Origin: Glandiceps talaboti
Taxonomy: Eukaryota > Hemichordata > Enteropneusta > Spengelidae
NCBI RefSeq assembly: GCF_964340395.1
Contig: NC_135567.1
Location: 18,480,306-18,544,305 of the forward strand
Direction: 5' to 3'
DNA: 64,000 nt
Positions 14,201-26,944 of the stretch are shown in pieces (within the stretch, counting starts at the first letter, position 1; each line of letters starts with the position of its first letter). Under the pieces are notes generated by a model. It ran no database searches, was not told the DNA's origin, and was given only the letters and a program-made list of their open reading frames with translations. The translations under genes and the position numbers were made by a program.

Positions 14201-15441
14201 TTACAGGAACCAACCTCGAAAGTGTAAACTCAAAACTGAAGCTCGGACGGCAGTATACACGTCTGTCAGCCTGCCGTTCTAACTATCCCCTCCCGGCATA
14301 CTAGTATTTTCACTGTCCAAAGGCCGCAAATATAACTAACAAATAAATAATAATTTGGGAAATCTTAAACTTAAAGTTAGCACCATCTCTGTTACAAAAA
14401 AAATTGATTATTTCAATTCATTGTTACTATATAGTTTTCAAAATATTAGAAAATAATTTTTAGTCTAAATTTGTTGTTAGTAGTAATATTTATAATTATA
14501 ATATTTGCATTTATTCTGGTTTGAGGCTGAAATAGCTTATTATCTCGATCGGCCAAAAATCGAAAATCAAGTGTATGTTTTTTTTTAATAAAGTCACCAT
14601 AATTTTAGAAAACATATGCATTGTGTGCTTTACGTCACTGTCAGCGGCAAATGTTACATGTTGTACTTGTATTTTGCCGAATATAACAGCAAATATTCAA
14701 TAAACTCTCCTCTCTATAAAGATATACTTTTTTGAAACTTAGAAATGTTTTCTGATTTTTTTTTCAGACACCTTGCGAATATGGCTTTCTCAAACAAACG
14801 CTACTAACTTTGTGACACGTCGCATTGAACGGCGCGTTTCCGTGTAGCAAGTAAATACATGCATCTCTCTGTACAGATGCGATTTTTCAAAAGGTAAACT
14901 TTCGATACGAACTCTACATTATCGGCAAAATTTGAATCACTACAAAACCATATTCTTCATTTTTTCTAAAATTACTACATATTTCTTAATTATCACAATG
15001 TCAAATTTTAAAATTAAACTCGCTTATAGACGAATCAACTCTTACTGGGTGAATATACCTTGTATCGAAACTTTACGCTTCAATATTCTTTCGTCACCTA
15101 GGTTACAATTTTTTCAGAAATTCTGCAATTAAGTGGATGGAAATTATTTACATCAACCATTTAGCAACATTCGTTATCTTCTACAACAGCGATATTAAGT
15201 ACGAGTGGGGAATTAAAAAGATTTCTGTCGTTCTAATGATAAAGTCCGTCTCACATATTTTGCCGACATTACTAAATGGGTTAATAACACCCTAAAAATA
15301 TTGCTAAAAATTGTTCAAATAAAGCTATATTGTTACGAGGTACGCGGGTTTTCTTGTTGAAAAATTTTCATATTTTTTTGGCAAAGTTATAGCTGAAATA
15401 CTAATTCTGACCAAAATGTCTACTTCTTGCAAATAGTACTG

Positions 15442-15791
15442 CTAGTTCATCGACGCTACATCATCAATGTCGACATCGGCGTTCTCATCATCGAAACAAT
15501 CGTCAGAATCTTCTTCGTTGTTGTTGCTGTCCAGTTCTTGTTTTGTGACACGACTACCATCGCGCGATCGTTTCTTGCTGTCTTTTTTACTTTCCTTCTT
15601 TTGTTTCATTCGACGATTTTGGAACCATATTTTAACTTGCCGTTCTGTTAGTCCAACCATCTGAGCAATTTCAATCCGTCGTTTCCTTGTCAAGTACTGG
15701 TTGAAATGGAATTCTTTTTCAAGTTCAAGTGTCTGGAAACGGGTATATGTTTGTCGTCCACGCCGTTTATCCGTCCCAACAATCTGTGTAC
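15442..15791 (-). CDS. Hox8: Hox8-like homeobox gene, coding exon 2 (homeodomain)
   Basis: Second coding exon, entered through the acceptor TATTTTCAG and completing codon 163 (phase 1). The joined protein is 278 aa. The linker GTQIVGTD separates the hexapeptide from the homeodomain (residues 171-230). Helix 1 contains [12 protein letters not shown]; the recognition helix has the invariant W48, F49, N51 and R53, with Q50 of Antp-class proteins. Differences from the Antp-type consensus include Y11F, R24Q, H36Q, A37M, L38V, C39G and, most oddly, W56Q (RMKQKK instead of RMKWKK). The 48-residue tail is first Lys/Ser-rich, possibly nuclear-localising, then strongly acidic (many Asp/Glu), and ends DDVASMN followed by TAG. 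Vertebrate Hox8 proteins also end in an acidic region. The minus-strand orientation matches the Hox9/10 exon at 53 kb. Identity as a Hox gene is certain; the paralogue number is probable. Confidence 0.93.
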
Positions 15792-16715
15792 CTGAAAATA
15801 TACGATAATGGAAATAATGTTGAACAAAATTTGTAACATAAATGTTTTTGGCAATACAATTTTGTGATTTTTCAACACAATTTTGATAAAGATTAATATA
15901 TCTGGATTATTTCTCTGTTTTCGGTCTAAAATAGTAAAGAAAAATATATAAAAATGAGAGAAAAACAACAATTTCTAGTAAACTGATCAGGTCACGGCAA
16001 GAATGAAGAATTGTACAGATCGACTAAAAGTACGCCAACTTACAGAAATCGCAAATGTTGCAAGATAAACAATTTTAGATAACCAATCCTTGTAATATGA
16101 TTATTTTAAAAGTTATATTTTTATTATAACTTGAATATAGTGTAATTATTGATAATATTTATCAAAATCGAAGCCTCTTATAATATGGATGTGTTCGAAG
16201 TCGTGTGTTCGATCGATCGTTTCATAATCACGCCCGACAGAGTTGTGTATGACGTTACCGTTGCTCGGGTTTTCAAGGTCCCGTGAAAAATTACGGCCAC
16301 AACACTGCACCGTCACGAAGTACTGTCGATCGTTATTAAATAAATACCCGATTGTTTACGATTATGTCTGTTTTTTTATACAAATACAACCACTTTTAAC
16401 CGTGACCTGTGTTGTGCATATATTCTATAGATTTCCTAGGTCATTTCGGATGAATGCAACCACTACAAACATGGTAAGTGTGTTCCGACCTGCGGTGTTT
16501 TGAATAAAAGGTGGTTGTTTATTTCTCAGCGAATTTAGACTTGTCATGGCGTGTGTTGCGTCGAAAATTTGTACAGCGTAACTTTTATCATATGTACATT
16601 TGCATACTATTAACAAAAATTGTGCATATCAAAAAAGGAAATATTTTACTGCTTATAAAGTTATGAACGTTCAACGTATACAGCTAACTTGAATATCAAG
16701 CTATTAACGTAGTTC

Positions 16716-16743
16716 TACCCTACCCTACCCTACCCTACCCTAC
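16716..16743. repeat. Short (TACCC)n array in the Hox8 intron
   Basis: Five or six perfect TACCC units. This is a pentamer and not the TTAGGG telomere hexamer. Confidence 0.9.
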
Positions 16744-16819
16744 ACCCACCTCCCTGCCGCAACTCGTCTGCTGTTCACTTTAACTTAATCAAAGGAACAC
16801 TAAGCAATATAATTATGTA

Positions 16820-16824
<5 letters not shown>

Positions 16825-16892
<68 letters not shown>
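16825..16892. repeat. (AT)n microsatellite in the Hox8 intron
   Basis: About 34 uninterrupted AT units. Confidence 0.97.
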
Positions 16893-16894
<2 letters not shown>

Positions 16895-17469
16895 ACACGT
16901 CTATCTTTTTAACGCGAGAGTGTAATCTAACTAGATATATTGCCTACGTGTATGTATCCGAATTAATTCACATATCAGAACATATTGTTTCATATAAATT
17001 TTTAGAAATATACGTAGCTTATTGTAATAACGTTATGTTTTTAAGGTATGTTGTTAAAAGAGAAGGTGTATTAACTGTTACGCTATCTGCGAAGTTAATG
17101 TAGGCATGCCAAAGTTGATGTCGTGCCGAACATCTCTGCACAGTCATTCGTTGACCGTTGTATATTTTTTGCGCCTGATATTTCTATACCTATGTGTACA
17201 AGCCGTGTTTTGTAACTCTTCATTAGTTGTTAACTAAGCATGTGTAATAAAACTGTAGAAGTAACAACAGCATGTCTGACCACTTTGAACAGACACAGAC
17301 AGAGACAATAGCGACTAGGAGGTACTAGCATTTCCATTACAAGAGTGTCGGCAATTCTTCCATTTTAAGTTGAATTCACTATCAGCGCTACTTTGCAGGA
17401 CAGTTCATCGAATTCAGTAGGCCATTTTTTATTGTCTCCTATATTTTAACACTGAGGTGTTTTCACCGA

Positions 17470-18725
17470 AATGACCACACACAGTTCTCTAGTCTTGGAT
17501 ATGTGAATCCAAAATGAATTGAATCCAAAATGAACAGCGGATCCGGCAAAAAGTGAAGACGGGCGACAACATTTGTTCGGGACGTTTTTCTTTGCAGTTG
17601 TGCGCCGTTGAACAACAAGTATGCTGTGATATACATGAATACATACACATACAGGCCGTCCAGTGTCTATGATTCGTAGGACTTTTACAAGCTGTTTGAA
17701 AAAAAAAACATCACAGACTACAAAAAAAATGTCCTCCGGGTATTTTTACTGTAAAAGCAAACTAATCAAGTTCATCAAGACAGCGTGAAGGACCTGACTC
17801 CAAAATAAACGTCGTAAGCAGCAAATAGTTTTGGTGGTCGACAATTTTGTTAGGGGTGTTTGACTTGTAAATATATAGTACTGAAATAATATGTTGTAGA
17901 CAATAAAATGTTCATCAAATCTACATAAATAGATTCCAAAAATGAGCGTCACAGATGGTAAAAAGTTATCAGGAACAACAAATCTTGTGGTCAAGTTCTT
18001 CTGAGAATGTGTGTTACTGACGGTATTAAATAATGGAATGAAATTTTCTCAAAATGAATGTCATTGTGATACGACGGTATGTCGGATGAGTTTGTCCGGA
18101 GTGATTCGTTCAGAAAATGTGTTACTGAAAAAATGTTGTTATATTTAATGATGAATAAGTTCCCCCTAAATTGGCTCTAAAATGAATGTCGTAGGCTTCA
18201 AAAATTACGGCGGACGACAAATGTTGTTTAAGGTGTTTCCTCCAAAGCGTATTACTGGGGAAAAAATGTTGCATATGTACTTCATGGTAACTAAAATGTC
18301 CATAAATTGATTCCAAAATGAATGTCACAGGTGGCAAAGATTTATGGCAGACGACAACTTTTGTTTGAGGTGTTACTGAAAATAAATGTTGCATATGTGT
18401 TTGATTGTAAATAAAATGTATCTAAATTGGTTCCAAAATATATGTCATGAGTGTCAAAAATGTATGGTAGACGACAACTTTGTTTGAGGTGATACTGAAA
18501 ATAAATGTTGCATATGTATTTGATGGTAAATAAAATGTCCCTAAATTGGTTCCAAAATGAATGTCATAAGTGCCAACAATTTATGGCGGGTGACAAATTT
18601 TGTTTTCATTTCCTGGCAATATGTTACCATAGATATCTGTTTGTTGAATCGTCAGAATCCAAAATCAATACTTGAGATAGTAATAATTGACAGCAGACGA
18701 AAAATTGTGGTCAAACTTATGTTCT
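17470..18725. repeat. Degenerate ~120 bp tandem array in the Hox8 intron
   Basis: Units carry, in order, TCCAAAATGAATGTCA, a GGCAGACGACAA-type box, TTTTGTTTGAGGTGTTACTG, AAATGTTGCATATGT and TAAATAAAATGTCC. The box is seen at 18209 (GGCGGACGACAA), 18347 (GGCAGACGACAA), ~18467 (GGTAGACGACAA) and ~18587 (GGCGGGTGACAA). The best-conserved copies are at 18150-18600; copies toward 17.5 kb are more eroded. Confidence 0.85.
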
Positions 18726-19054
18726 TTCAGCGTTTCTGAAAACTAGAACTATGAACTGTTTAATGTGATCATAATAATAAATATTGGCATTACATTTTAT
18801 TTTGGCAGACAATTTAACAGGTTATAATTTTTATTTTGTTTACATAATTTATAGTGAATACCTTCTATATCCATATTTAATTTTGGTTACAATGTTTTTG
18901 ACTTTTCATTTACAAAATGGTAGAATAATCCACAAAAAAATGTTATAGAAGATCCCAAATGACATTCAATTTAAAAATCATGTGCATTTCTGACTATACT
19001 TTAGCAACATTCTTTAAAAGTTCATAAATATCACGATCTATACTCGGATTTGTG

Positions 19055-19346
19055 TTCGACATTGTGGCGGAAACAATCAAATGTGTATTATACACTTATA
19101 AGAAGAACAAAATCTATATTTTTTTTATCTAAAGTGATCTCTAAATTTCCTAAAAATTATGTAAATACGAATATGCTGTCCATTTTTAGTTTGTTTTGGA
19201 TGTGTCTTTTATTTCTTGTGGCGGAAACAGTCAAATATGTAGTACACACTTATAGGAAGAATACAATCTATATTTTTTAAAATCTAAAATGGCCTCTAAA
19301 TTTCCTAAAAAGTATGTAATATCCTATCCATTTTTAGTTTGTTTCT
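19055..19346. repeat. Two-copy ~154 bp tandem duplication
   Basis: Each copy runs from TGTGGCGGAAACA through ACACTTATA(A/G)GAAGAA and CTCTAAATTTCCTAAAAA to CCATTTTTAGTTTGTTT. The copies begin near 19063 and 19217. Confidence 0.9.
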
Positions 19347-21300
19347 TCGAAGAAAATCACTAATTTCATTTGTGTGAAGCGTTTAGTAAGGCAGGTCTTA
19401 CATGATGTTTGTTTTGTCAAAAGTTCATAGAAGCAATGGAATTTATGATTTTCCTTTTGGTGGTTTAGGGGTGACCTGCTGAACTACTAACAAACGTTTG
19501 TTTATCAATCATTTCAGTTATAAAATGATTTCTTGTATCCATATGGTCTCTTCAAATTTGGAAGCTATTTCGTTTATATTGACTGATTTTTTGAAAATAA
19601 AATTTCTTATATATCTTAAATCCACAAATTATCAGTCGCGGTTACGTCATCAATATCAGCAGACGACAGTTTGTTTCATTTCTTGGGCTAAAGTGCATAT
19701 GTACATGTATGTGCTTGTGTATATATGTGTTGTAGCCGACTGTCTTAGACCAGTTTCAAAACTTAGCCCAGATTTTTTCTTAAAGTTAAAATATATGTTT
19801 ACAGGAGTCGGACTAGATTAGTGGGTAGTCCACCTAATCGCCATTTTTTAATCCTCCTTTTCAATTTAGCTTTTTTACTTCATATATATAATTTTTATTT
19901 TGTTCTTTTTCAGGAAATAAATGAATATTCTTTATTATAACATGTAGAGCTGACATTTACGCAAACAAACTTGAAAAACAAGAATAACATTTATTTTCAA
20001 AAAAATAGAACAAAACGAAGATTTCCAATTCTGGTTATAAGGATAAAAAGCTCGTGTGTGTCGTCAGAGTGATCTGGACGGATTTCATACCAATAGGTTA
20101 CGTCAGAAAAACATGTTAAGTAAGCTTATCTCCGTCGTGTTGGCTGATCAATGGCGGGACAACCATGTATGGTGTCGCACTACTCGTGTAATATTGCTGC
20201 ACGCTGTGCACCATGTCATGTATGGCTTTGATTTTGCTGTAGGCTTCTCTCGTGGGAGGGGAGAGGGAATCCCGATTTAATGTTTTGTTACTATTAATAC
20301 TTGGTTGTTAAATTTTGTCGTAAAAAGGCACGGGTTGCATTTAACGACTATCTAATTTCCCTACTGAGACTCTAAACGTAAAACATATAACTATCACAAC
20401 AAGCGAAATGTTGTCTTTATAGAATTAATATTTTACAAAATAGTTACTCCTAAATAATAAAAAAGACAAACACATCTTCAAAAAAAAACTTACTTTATAT
20501 ATAAAACAATACCAGACATAAACATGTCACAAAATTTTGGTCGCAGACGATAAAATTTGGAAGATAAAAATTATCGTCTGCCAGTTAAGGTGTTTCCCGC
20601 GTTCATCATAAGCTGCATTTAATTTACTATCCTCTCATAAAATCAACGATGTCTAGACATAAATAATAACAGGCAGTTGGAATTTACCTGAGTTATTACT
20701 GTTTACTTTTTCTATGACTATCACCTCCATTTCATTTTCTATCTTATCTTGTCGTCAAAGTGTTCGATTTCCATTAATTTTACTACCTCGGTTGTATTTA
20801 TCATATCCTGGGTCTCACCCGATGAACAATAATTTACTCTAATAATTTTATATCAGTCAAGCGTATAAAAAATGTTAGTTGCGGTTGTCGCCAAAAACAT
20901 AGCCACAAAACTAAAATTTTAAACAAATTAATTTCAAGTATCAGATTATTTGCGAAAAAAAAAACCTACATATGTCTGCTACAACTGATTTTGTTTAGGG
21001 CGACACGTCCTTTGTTTATAATTTTTTTTGACTTTTTGTATACGAATAAATCCGTTTTTACACAAAAGTAGTTATTACCTATATCACCGAAAATCGACCC
21101 AAATTATCATGAATAATTAATTTTAGAGCAATCGCGATTTTATCTTAAAAATATTTTGGTTATTTACAAATTTTGAGCTTGAGAAAGTGTTGAACGAGAA
21201 CACACTAGTAAGTTGGCCTCATACAAACTTGGGTGTAGTTTTGACGAATTTGGGATGTTAGTCTCAAAATAGATTATTTTAGATATATGTGTACCCTTAC

Positions 21301-21787
21301 CTGGGACTTTCATCCAACTATATACAGGCATTTTAATGTCATTTGGTGGAGTTTCGCTACTCAGTCCTTCTCTGGGGAGCTCGTCACGGGAGGGCGCGAG
21401 ACATACTTTCCTAAAATGGTTGTTCGAAACTGCAGTCGTCAACGCCGAATGGAAATGGTCGGCCAGCATGTCGTAATTTCTAGCGTCCCAAGTATTACCA
21501 GTAGAGGAATAAATCCCATTGTAGTTACTCATATCACCGAAGCCCATAGAATAATTAAAACTCTGGCCGAAACCATGTTGTGGGTATGATGCTGCCACGG
21601 CGTTAGGTTGATAGGGCAGTTGTACTGCACCGTAAGAACCATGTTGTCCATGGCTCGGTCGCTTCACGCTGAAGAATCCGTTGTTGTTTTTCTGTTTGCT
21701 TGGCTGTGCTGGTTCGAACCCACTAGGATACCACGAATCACCAGGCTGGTATTTAGAAATCAAAGAATTAACGAAGTAGGAAGTCAT
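21301..21787 (-). CDS. Hox8: Hox8-like homeobox gene, coding exon 1
   Basis: First coding exon of a central-class Hox transcription factor. It encodes residues 1-162 plus the first base of codon 163. The N-terminus MTSYFVNSLISKYQ matches the conserved start of Hox6-8/Ubx-type proteins (vertebrate Hox8 begins MSSYFVNSLFSKY), which fixes the start codon. The middle is rich in Tyr, Gly, Ser and Asn, as usual for Hox activation regions. The PBC/Exd-binding hexapeptide is at residues 156-159 but reads YSWM instead of YPWM; the essential Trp is kept. The exon ends CCCAG followed by GTAAGG, a good 5' splice donor in phase 1. Reading on past the donor gives unrelated sequence. It joins in frame to the homeobox exon at 15442-15791. 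The product is a nuclear DNA-binding protein expected to pattern the body axis. Assignment to Hox8 rests on the N-terminus, the TRKRRIE and [11 protein letters not shown] homeodomain signatures and the place next to Hox9/10; Hox7 is the main alternative. Confidence 0.9.
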
Positions 21788-22030
21788 TGGCGGATGATTT
21801 AGGGCCGTTTCGGTCGCTTTTATGGTACTCGCCTGAAAAGTTTTTACGATTTCACAGTGCTCGTAAAGCCGCCCTGAACTTTTGTCATGTGATAGCGGCT
21901 TTCCTTTGAAGTCATGCCGACCAATCGAATTCCTTTTTAGATACTTCTCAATTGTAAACAGCCAATAGAATAGATTGTTGTATCATTTTATAGTACTGAC
22001 CCGACGTAGTAACTATACTAATAATGGCCG

Positions 22031-22038
22031 CTTATATA
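22031..22038 (-). promoter_or_regulatory. Possible TATA box of the Hox8-like gene
   Basis: On the minus strand the sequence reads CATATATAAGCGGC, a good TATA-box match, about 245 bp upstream of the predicted start codon. A transcript starting about 30 bp downstream would have a 5' leader of roughly 215 bp. No other evidence for the start site is visible, and chance TATA matches are common in AT-rich DNA. Confidence 0.25.
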
Positions 22039-23369
22039 TGTTTACGTACAGATGGCCAACGAGTACACGTTCCATTTTAAGAGTACAAATCATATTACTC
22101 CCCTGATCACACTAACATTTTTACGCTTATAAATTTACTGAACTGACGATAATTTTTCTGACCTCAATATCTCAATTCTACTCCAACTTATCTGTGTCGA
22201 AGTTCCTTTGAATTGTATGTGTTAGGTTAAAATTTTGACCTTGAAGCAAAAAAGTGTGCCCTTTTTTATGGTCCCAATACTTATAGAGTGATCGAGTTAA
22301 ATACTTTGGAATTCGAAGTACGACCTTAGGCGGGATATGAGACAGTTTAAACGCAAGATATACTGTTTTATGGTCGTTCCCTAGTCAAAGAGGTATTAAC
22401 ACTAAGAAAGAAGAATTTCACACTAGGGTACCATACGATTTTGAAAAAAAAGTCGGCACTGAATGAAGTTTACGACTTTATTGTAATTTTGTTGTCGTCT
22501 GACGGGGTTTAGTCGTCAGGTTGGGACTTCAAGTGGAGCGAAACTTTTTTTGTCGCGTGGGGCCAGAAATGTACAAATCGCGCCTTGGAATAATTGAGTT
22601 GACTACATCTGACCCAGATTGTGGAGATAAAGGGTAGGCAGCCAAAACACTTTTATTTTGTTAAATTTTCTTGTAGTCTGCGTCTGTACTTCCCGCCAAA
22701 ACTTCTTTTGATTTGGTTTGCTTTGTACAGGTATACATCAACACTAAGTTGTTTAGCATGAAGCCAGAAAAAAATAACGAAATAATGAAAAATTGTCTTG
22801 TTTTGTCGTATTTGTCTAGTTGAAAAAAATCTAGTGTTACTGACAGAATATTGGAAACGCATGAAAGATACGCCAAGCGGCGCGTTTGATAAATCCATGA
22901 TATTAGGTTCAAGTACGTAGTCGTCTCGTTGTGTGGTGAGTTAGTGTGGGGTCTTCCACACTGTGCATAAATAAAGGTTGCATCTCTCAGTGTGGTTTCA
23001 GCCACAACGCCATTTCTTTTGTTTACACCGTGTATACCATTGTTTTATAGTGTTTTGTATTTGCACAATAGAAAAATCAAAATAGATTTTGAAAAATGTT
23101 CCCTGTCTGCACTGTTGAGAGACACTAGCAATAAAACAAGGACAAAACGTGCTTCACACATTTCACACCGGCAATGTACTGTGAACAAATATTCACCATA
23201 AAAAATATCAAACATCCTCGCTTTCCTAAAATACTGCAACACATTTACAAATGTAGGTAATACACTTTTAGACCAAATGTTAAAAATTACATAATACTAA
23301 TTTATCTGAAATTGCTGTTATGAAACTTAATAATTTCTTGGAATGTTCTCACATTCTTCTGCGCCTTAA

Positions 23370-23890
23370 AAACTTTTTGGCGTATTCCAACAATACCGGA
23401 ATAAGAGAAAAGGTGTTTTTTGATCTTATAAAAGAAAATCGTGATAAAATGTGCTGTGATAATACGTAATCAAAATTCTTACATAGATTATACAGTTTCA
23501 TCGTTTTTGCAATTGTTGGTGTGTTTCAGGAAAGTTTTAGACTAGAATAGGAGAAAAGTTGTCTCTTGATGCTACCTTGACAACAATATGTACAAAAGTG
23601 ATAATATTTACATATTGTCCACTTTTTAAGGAATAGTCCGAAAATCTAATTTTCTATAATTTTGGTGGTGTAATTCAACAAACTTTTAGACTAGAACGAC
23701 AGAAAAGGTGTTTGTTAACCTAATTCTGTAAACAGATTTGTTAAAAAGTGGTCACACATCGTCTACTTTAATATTCAAGTCTCAGCGCTAGATAGTTTCA
23801 CAAATTTTGTTTTCCAAACTTTTTGGCGTATTCCAGCAAAATTCTAGACTAGAATGAGAGAAAATTCTCCTTAACCCAATTCTGTAAGAA
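23370..23890. repeat. Degenerate tandem array, four copies of ~130-160 bp
   Basis: The core TTGGCGTATTCCA.CAAA followed by TTTTAGACTAGAATGAGAGAAAAGGTG-like sequence recurs near 23387, 23516, 23663 and 23823, with a partly shared CCTAATTCTGTAA segment in copies 3 and 4. Confidence 0.75.
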
Positions 23891-25314
23891 AAAATAAGAA
23901 CATGACCTCGTTTGTCTGTTCTTAGTCTTCATTTATTTCTCAGCTGAAGCCGTTTCACATATAGTCTGGCAAAAAGGTGTTAAGTTAATGTAATTAGTTA
24001 TTGACAGGCAGTGCCCTAAATTCAGGTCATGACTAGAACACAACAAACAATCACTCTTACCTACTAACGTTTAATACATGTTTCGCCTACCTAAACTATA
24101 TCGTCACATCACCCAAATGACAATAGTGGAAGTTTGAACACTTTGTGTACAATTTCACGGTGTAGACTAGTCGTCTGCTTGTCTGGCCTCTATTTTGAAG
24201 TGCCGCCATATTTGCATACATGTATTTGAGGTCACTACAGAATTAGCCACTTAACGAGGTGTTGTAAAATGCTATGACATTTTATTACAAGGTAAACATG
24301 CTAAATTCAATTTTCCTTTTTGTAAGATCACGTGACAAAATACAAAATAAATACAATGAAGTAAAATACCCGACACCATGTTTTCTTTCACAATAACACA
24401 TTTCCTTGGCAACATATCCACTCACTGTTGAACAAGTGCTTCTTAAAATGAAATTATAAGCATTTTCGGTAAGTTTTATCAGAACCTAAATACCATAACT
24501 TGCATTATGTCTAGGCGTTTGAAACATGATTCTTTTTAAACTGTGAAGGCCAAATAAAAAAAATGTTGCCTATAACACACATCTCGGCCTATTTTGTTTT
24601 CTGACTTCAACTTGTTGAGCTTGGAATATTTCGTCTCAGCTTCATTTCTACCAAAAACACATGAAGCTTGAAATTCTGCAATATATGTTGAGATTATCAT
24701 TTTTTTCATTTTGATGCAACTATCCTATAATTATGATAATGCATTTTTATTTCAAACCAAAATGAATATATAGTAATAATTACTAAGAAAAATTAAGGTT
24801 TTTTTTTCTGGAAGTGTTGCGGTAAGGAAATTCTCTGTAATCAGTGCATTTATAACAGCCGAATATCACACAAATTCGAAACTTTGTCAGAAATACTCCT
24901 GCAAAAATTGCAGACGACACTGATCTGTCTACCACAGTATTTCCCGCCACATTCATAGATATGATTCTGTATTGTTGCAATCGTTACATAACAGTTTTGT
25001 TTTGTCTAGGCTGATGACGTAAGCTTCGTGACCTTTACAGGTCATCGAAACAATCGTAACATGTGTTATCTTATTGTCAAATCTCAGACTAAAATTGTAT
25101 CATGAACTTCATGTAGGACATTAGATAAATAACGTTTTATAGGATAGTTTTTAGACAAAAAGTAAAGAAATTGAACCGCTACTTTTGAGATTCTGCAGTC
25201 TGCTGTTTTTCATAATCGATAATCCAAAGTCACAAAGATGTTTTCTAAATAATTTTTTGGGATTGTTGTATTTACTTATTTATTTGTTTGTTTGTTTTTG
25301 TTAAATCGTGTTTG

Positions 25315-25332
25315 TTTGTGTGTGTGTGTGTG

Positions 25333-25369
<37 letters not shown>

Positions 25370-25450
25370 GTATGTATGTATGTATGTATGTATGTATGTT
25401 TGTTTGTTTGTTTGTTTGTTTGTTTGTTTATTTATTTGCTTGCTTGTTTG
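25315..25450. repeat. Compound microsatellite TG/TGTC/TATG/TTTG
   Basis: Successive blocks of TG, TGTC, TATG and TTTG units. Confidence 0.96.
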
Positions 25451-26307
25451 GTAGGACTTCAGTGGTCTTAAGGCAAATGCCAAGCTTTAATTTGAAGCGT
25501 CAGAAAGAATGCCCAAAAAATTTGTTCCCACATCATCAACTTCAGAATAAAAAACATTTTAGTATTCTTAATATTGGTACATTTGTTGAAGGCGTGTTTC
25601 CTTTAACTAAAATCTTAATTCTGATCCAAAATGTTACAGTGTTTTGTCAAAAAATAACAAATAAAACACGAGTTTCTTATTTTGACCGAGATGTGTCTGA
25701 AGATGTTGACGACACAAAATGCCCGCCTGAGAATATTGTGAAGTCTAAAACTGTCGCTAATTTGACGTCGACTCATCGTTTGTAGTCAGACATTGTGCTT
25801 AATGGATATGGACGGTAAACTGTCTTCTTTCGTGTTAGTTTATCAAACACATACATTTCTTTCGGCAACTTCAAGAGAAATTCTAGAGGAATGGGATACT
25901 GTACTTGTGATTAAATGAGACGGGTCATGGTACGTTAAAGGTCAAAGGTCAAACTATACTTTTATTTTCTGTGTTTGTCTTCTCCACTGTTGAATTTGTT
26001 TTGTTAAATTTCTATTTAATCGGTAACTGAGTTTGATCTCTGACGATCCTTGTTCCGGACCAGTGCTTTCTCAGAACACAATTTCCTAAACAGTTTTGAT
26101 ATCTACTCTCCTCAGACGATTGTCGTCTGCTCATTTCTTGCTAAATCCCAAACATGGTGATTGGTTTAAACTTTGACTAGTTGAGGTCAGATTGAAGTTC
26201 CAGTGATTTATGTGAAAAATTATAGGAAAGACCCTACGTATACAATACAGGGATCATACAGAGCAAATACACTGGTATAAACACACGCAAAATAAAATAA
26301 AATGGAC

Positions 26308-26333
26308 GCAGACGACATTTCATTCCCGCCAAA
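26308..26333. promoter_or_regulatory. Paired GCAGACGACA / TTCCCGCCAAA motif (best example)
   Basis: GCAGACGACA (26308-26317), a 5 bp gap, then TTCCCGCCAAA (26323-26333). Other close pairs: 2566/2580, 9866/9883, 24910/24941, 25708/25722, 46908/46920, 48046/48061, 51139/51177. Function unknown; called from recurrence only. Confidence 0.5.
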
Positions 26334-26524
26334 AATTTTGTTTATTTGTCAAAAGGTTGCCAATTTTAAATTTACCAAAATAACTATCCATAAGCACCAT
26401 AAAATGACCCCTTATCATCAAATACTTTCATGTTTCTCTACCGGGTGGCTTTTCTAACATCATTGCTGACTTCACATACGGTCCTTGAAATTGATGTCGT
26501 ACTCTACAGCGCTCTATACAGATC

Positions 26525-26526
<2 letters not shown>

Positions 26527-26613
<87 letters not shown>

Positions 26614-26641
26614 ATAGAGACAGAGAGAGACACAGACAGAC

Positions 26642-26720
<79 letters not shown>

Positions 26721-26944
26721 CTAAGTTAACTTAAAGTCAGACAGGCACAGAAAAGCGGACAGACAGACAGACAGACAAACATACATACATACATACATAC
26801 ATACATACATACATACATACATACATACATACATACAGGCAGATATGCATACAGATTGACACATACATACATACATACATACATACATACATACATACAT
26901 ACATACATACATACATACATACATACAATACATACATACATACA

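Larger units (their letters stand above)
1..15441. other. Non-coding 3' flank of the Hox8-like gene
   Basis: No gene was recognised here. Open frames are short and unlike known proteins. Apart from the elements listed separately (palindrome at 191-414, microsatellites near 1.0-1.3 and 11.0-11.3 kb, array at 6.64-7.49 kb) the sequence is unique-looking AT-rich DNA with few simple repeats. GCAGACGAY copies lie at 2566, 10109, 11909 and 13335, and GGCGGGAAA boxes at 8839 and 9866. Given the cluster order, the next more anterior Hox gene should lie below position 1. Confidence 0.6.
15792..21300 (-). other. Intron of the Hox8-like gene
   Basis: A 5509 bp phase-1 intron bounded by GTAAGG (donor, 21300 downward) and TATTTTCAG (acceptor, ending at 15792). 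It carries a short TACCC array, a long AT array, a degenerate ~120 bp tandem array at about 17470-18725, a two-copy ~154 bp repeat at 19055-19346, and copies of the GCAGACGAY motif at 18347, 19659, 20543 and 20573. I see no further coding exon in it. Introns just before the homeobox in Hox genes often hold enhancers, but nothing here proves that. Confidence 0.85.

Noticed and set aside
15295-15441. Polyadenylation signal for the Hox8-like gene
   Set aside because: No AATAAA on the minus strand close to the stop codon; the nearest candidate, about 900 bp downstream near 14512, is too uncertain in AT-rich DNA.
16716-16743. Interstitial telomere repeat
   Set aside because: The unit is TACCC, five bases, not CCCTAA.
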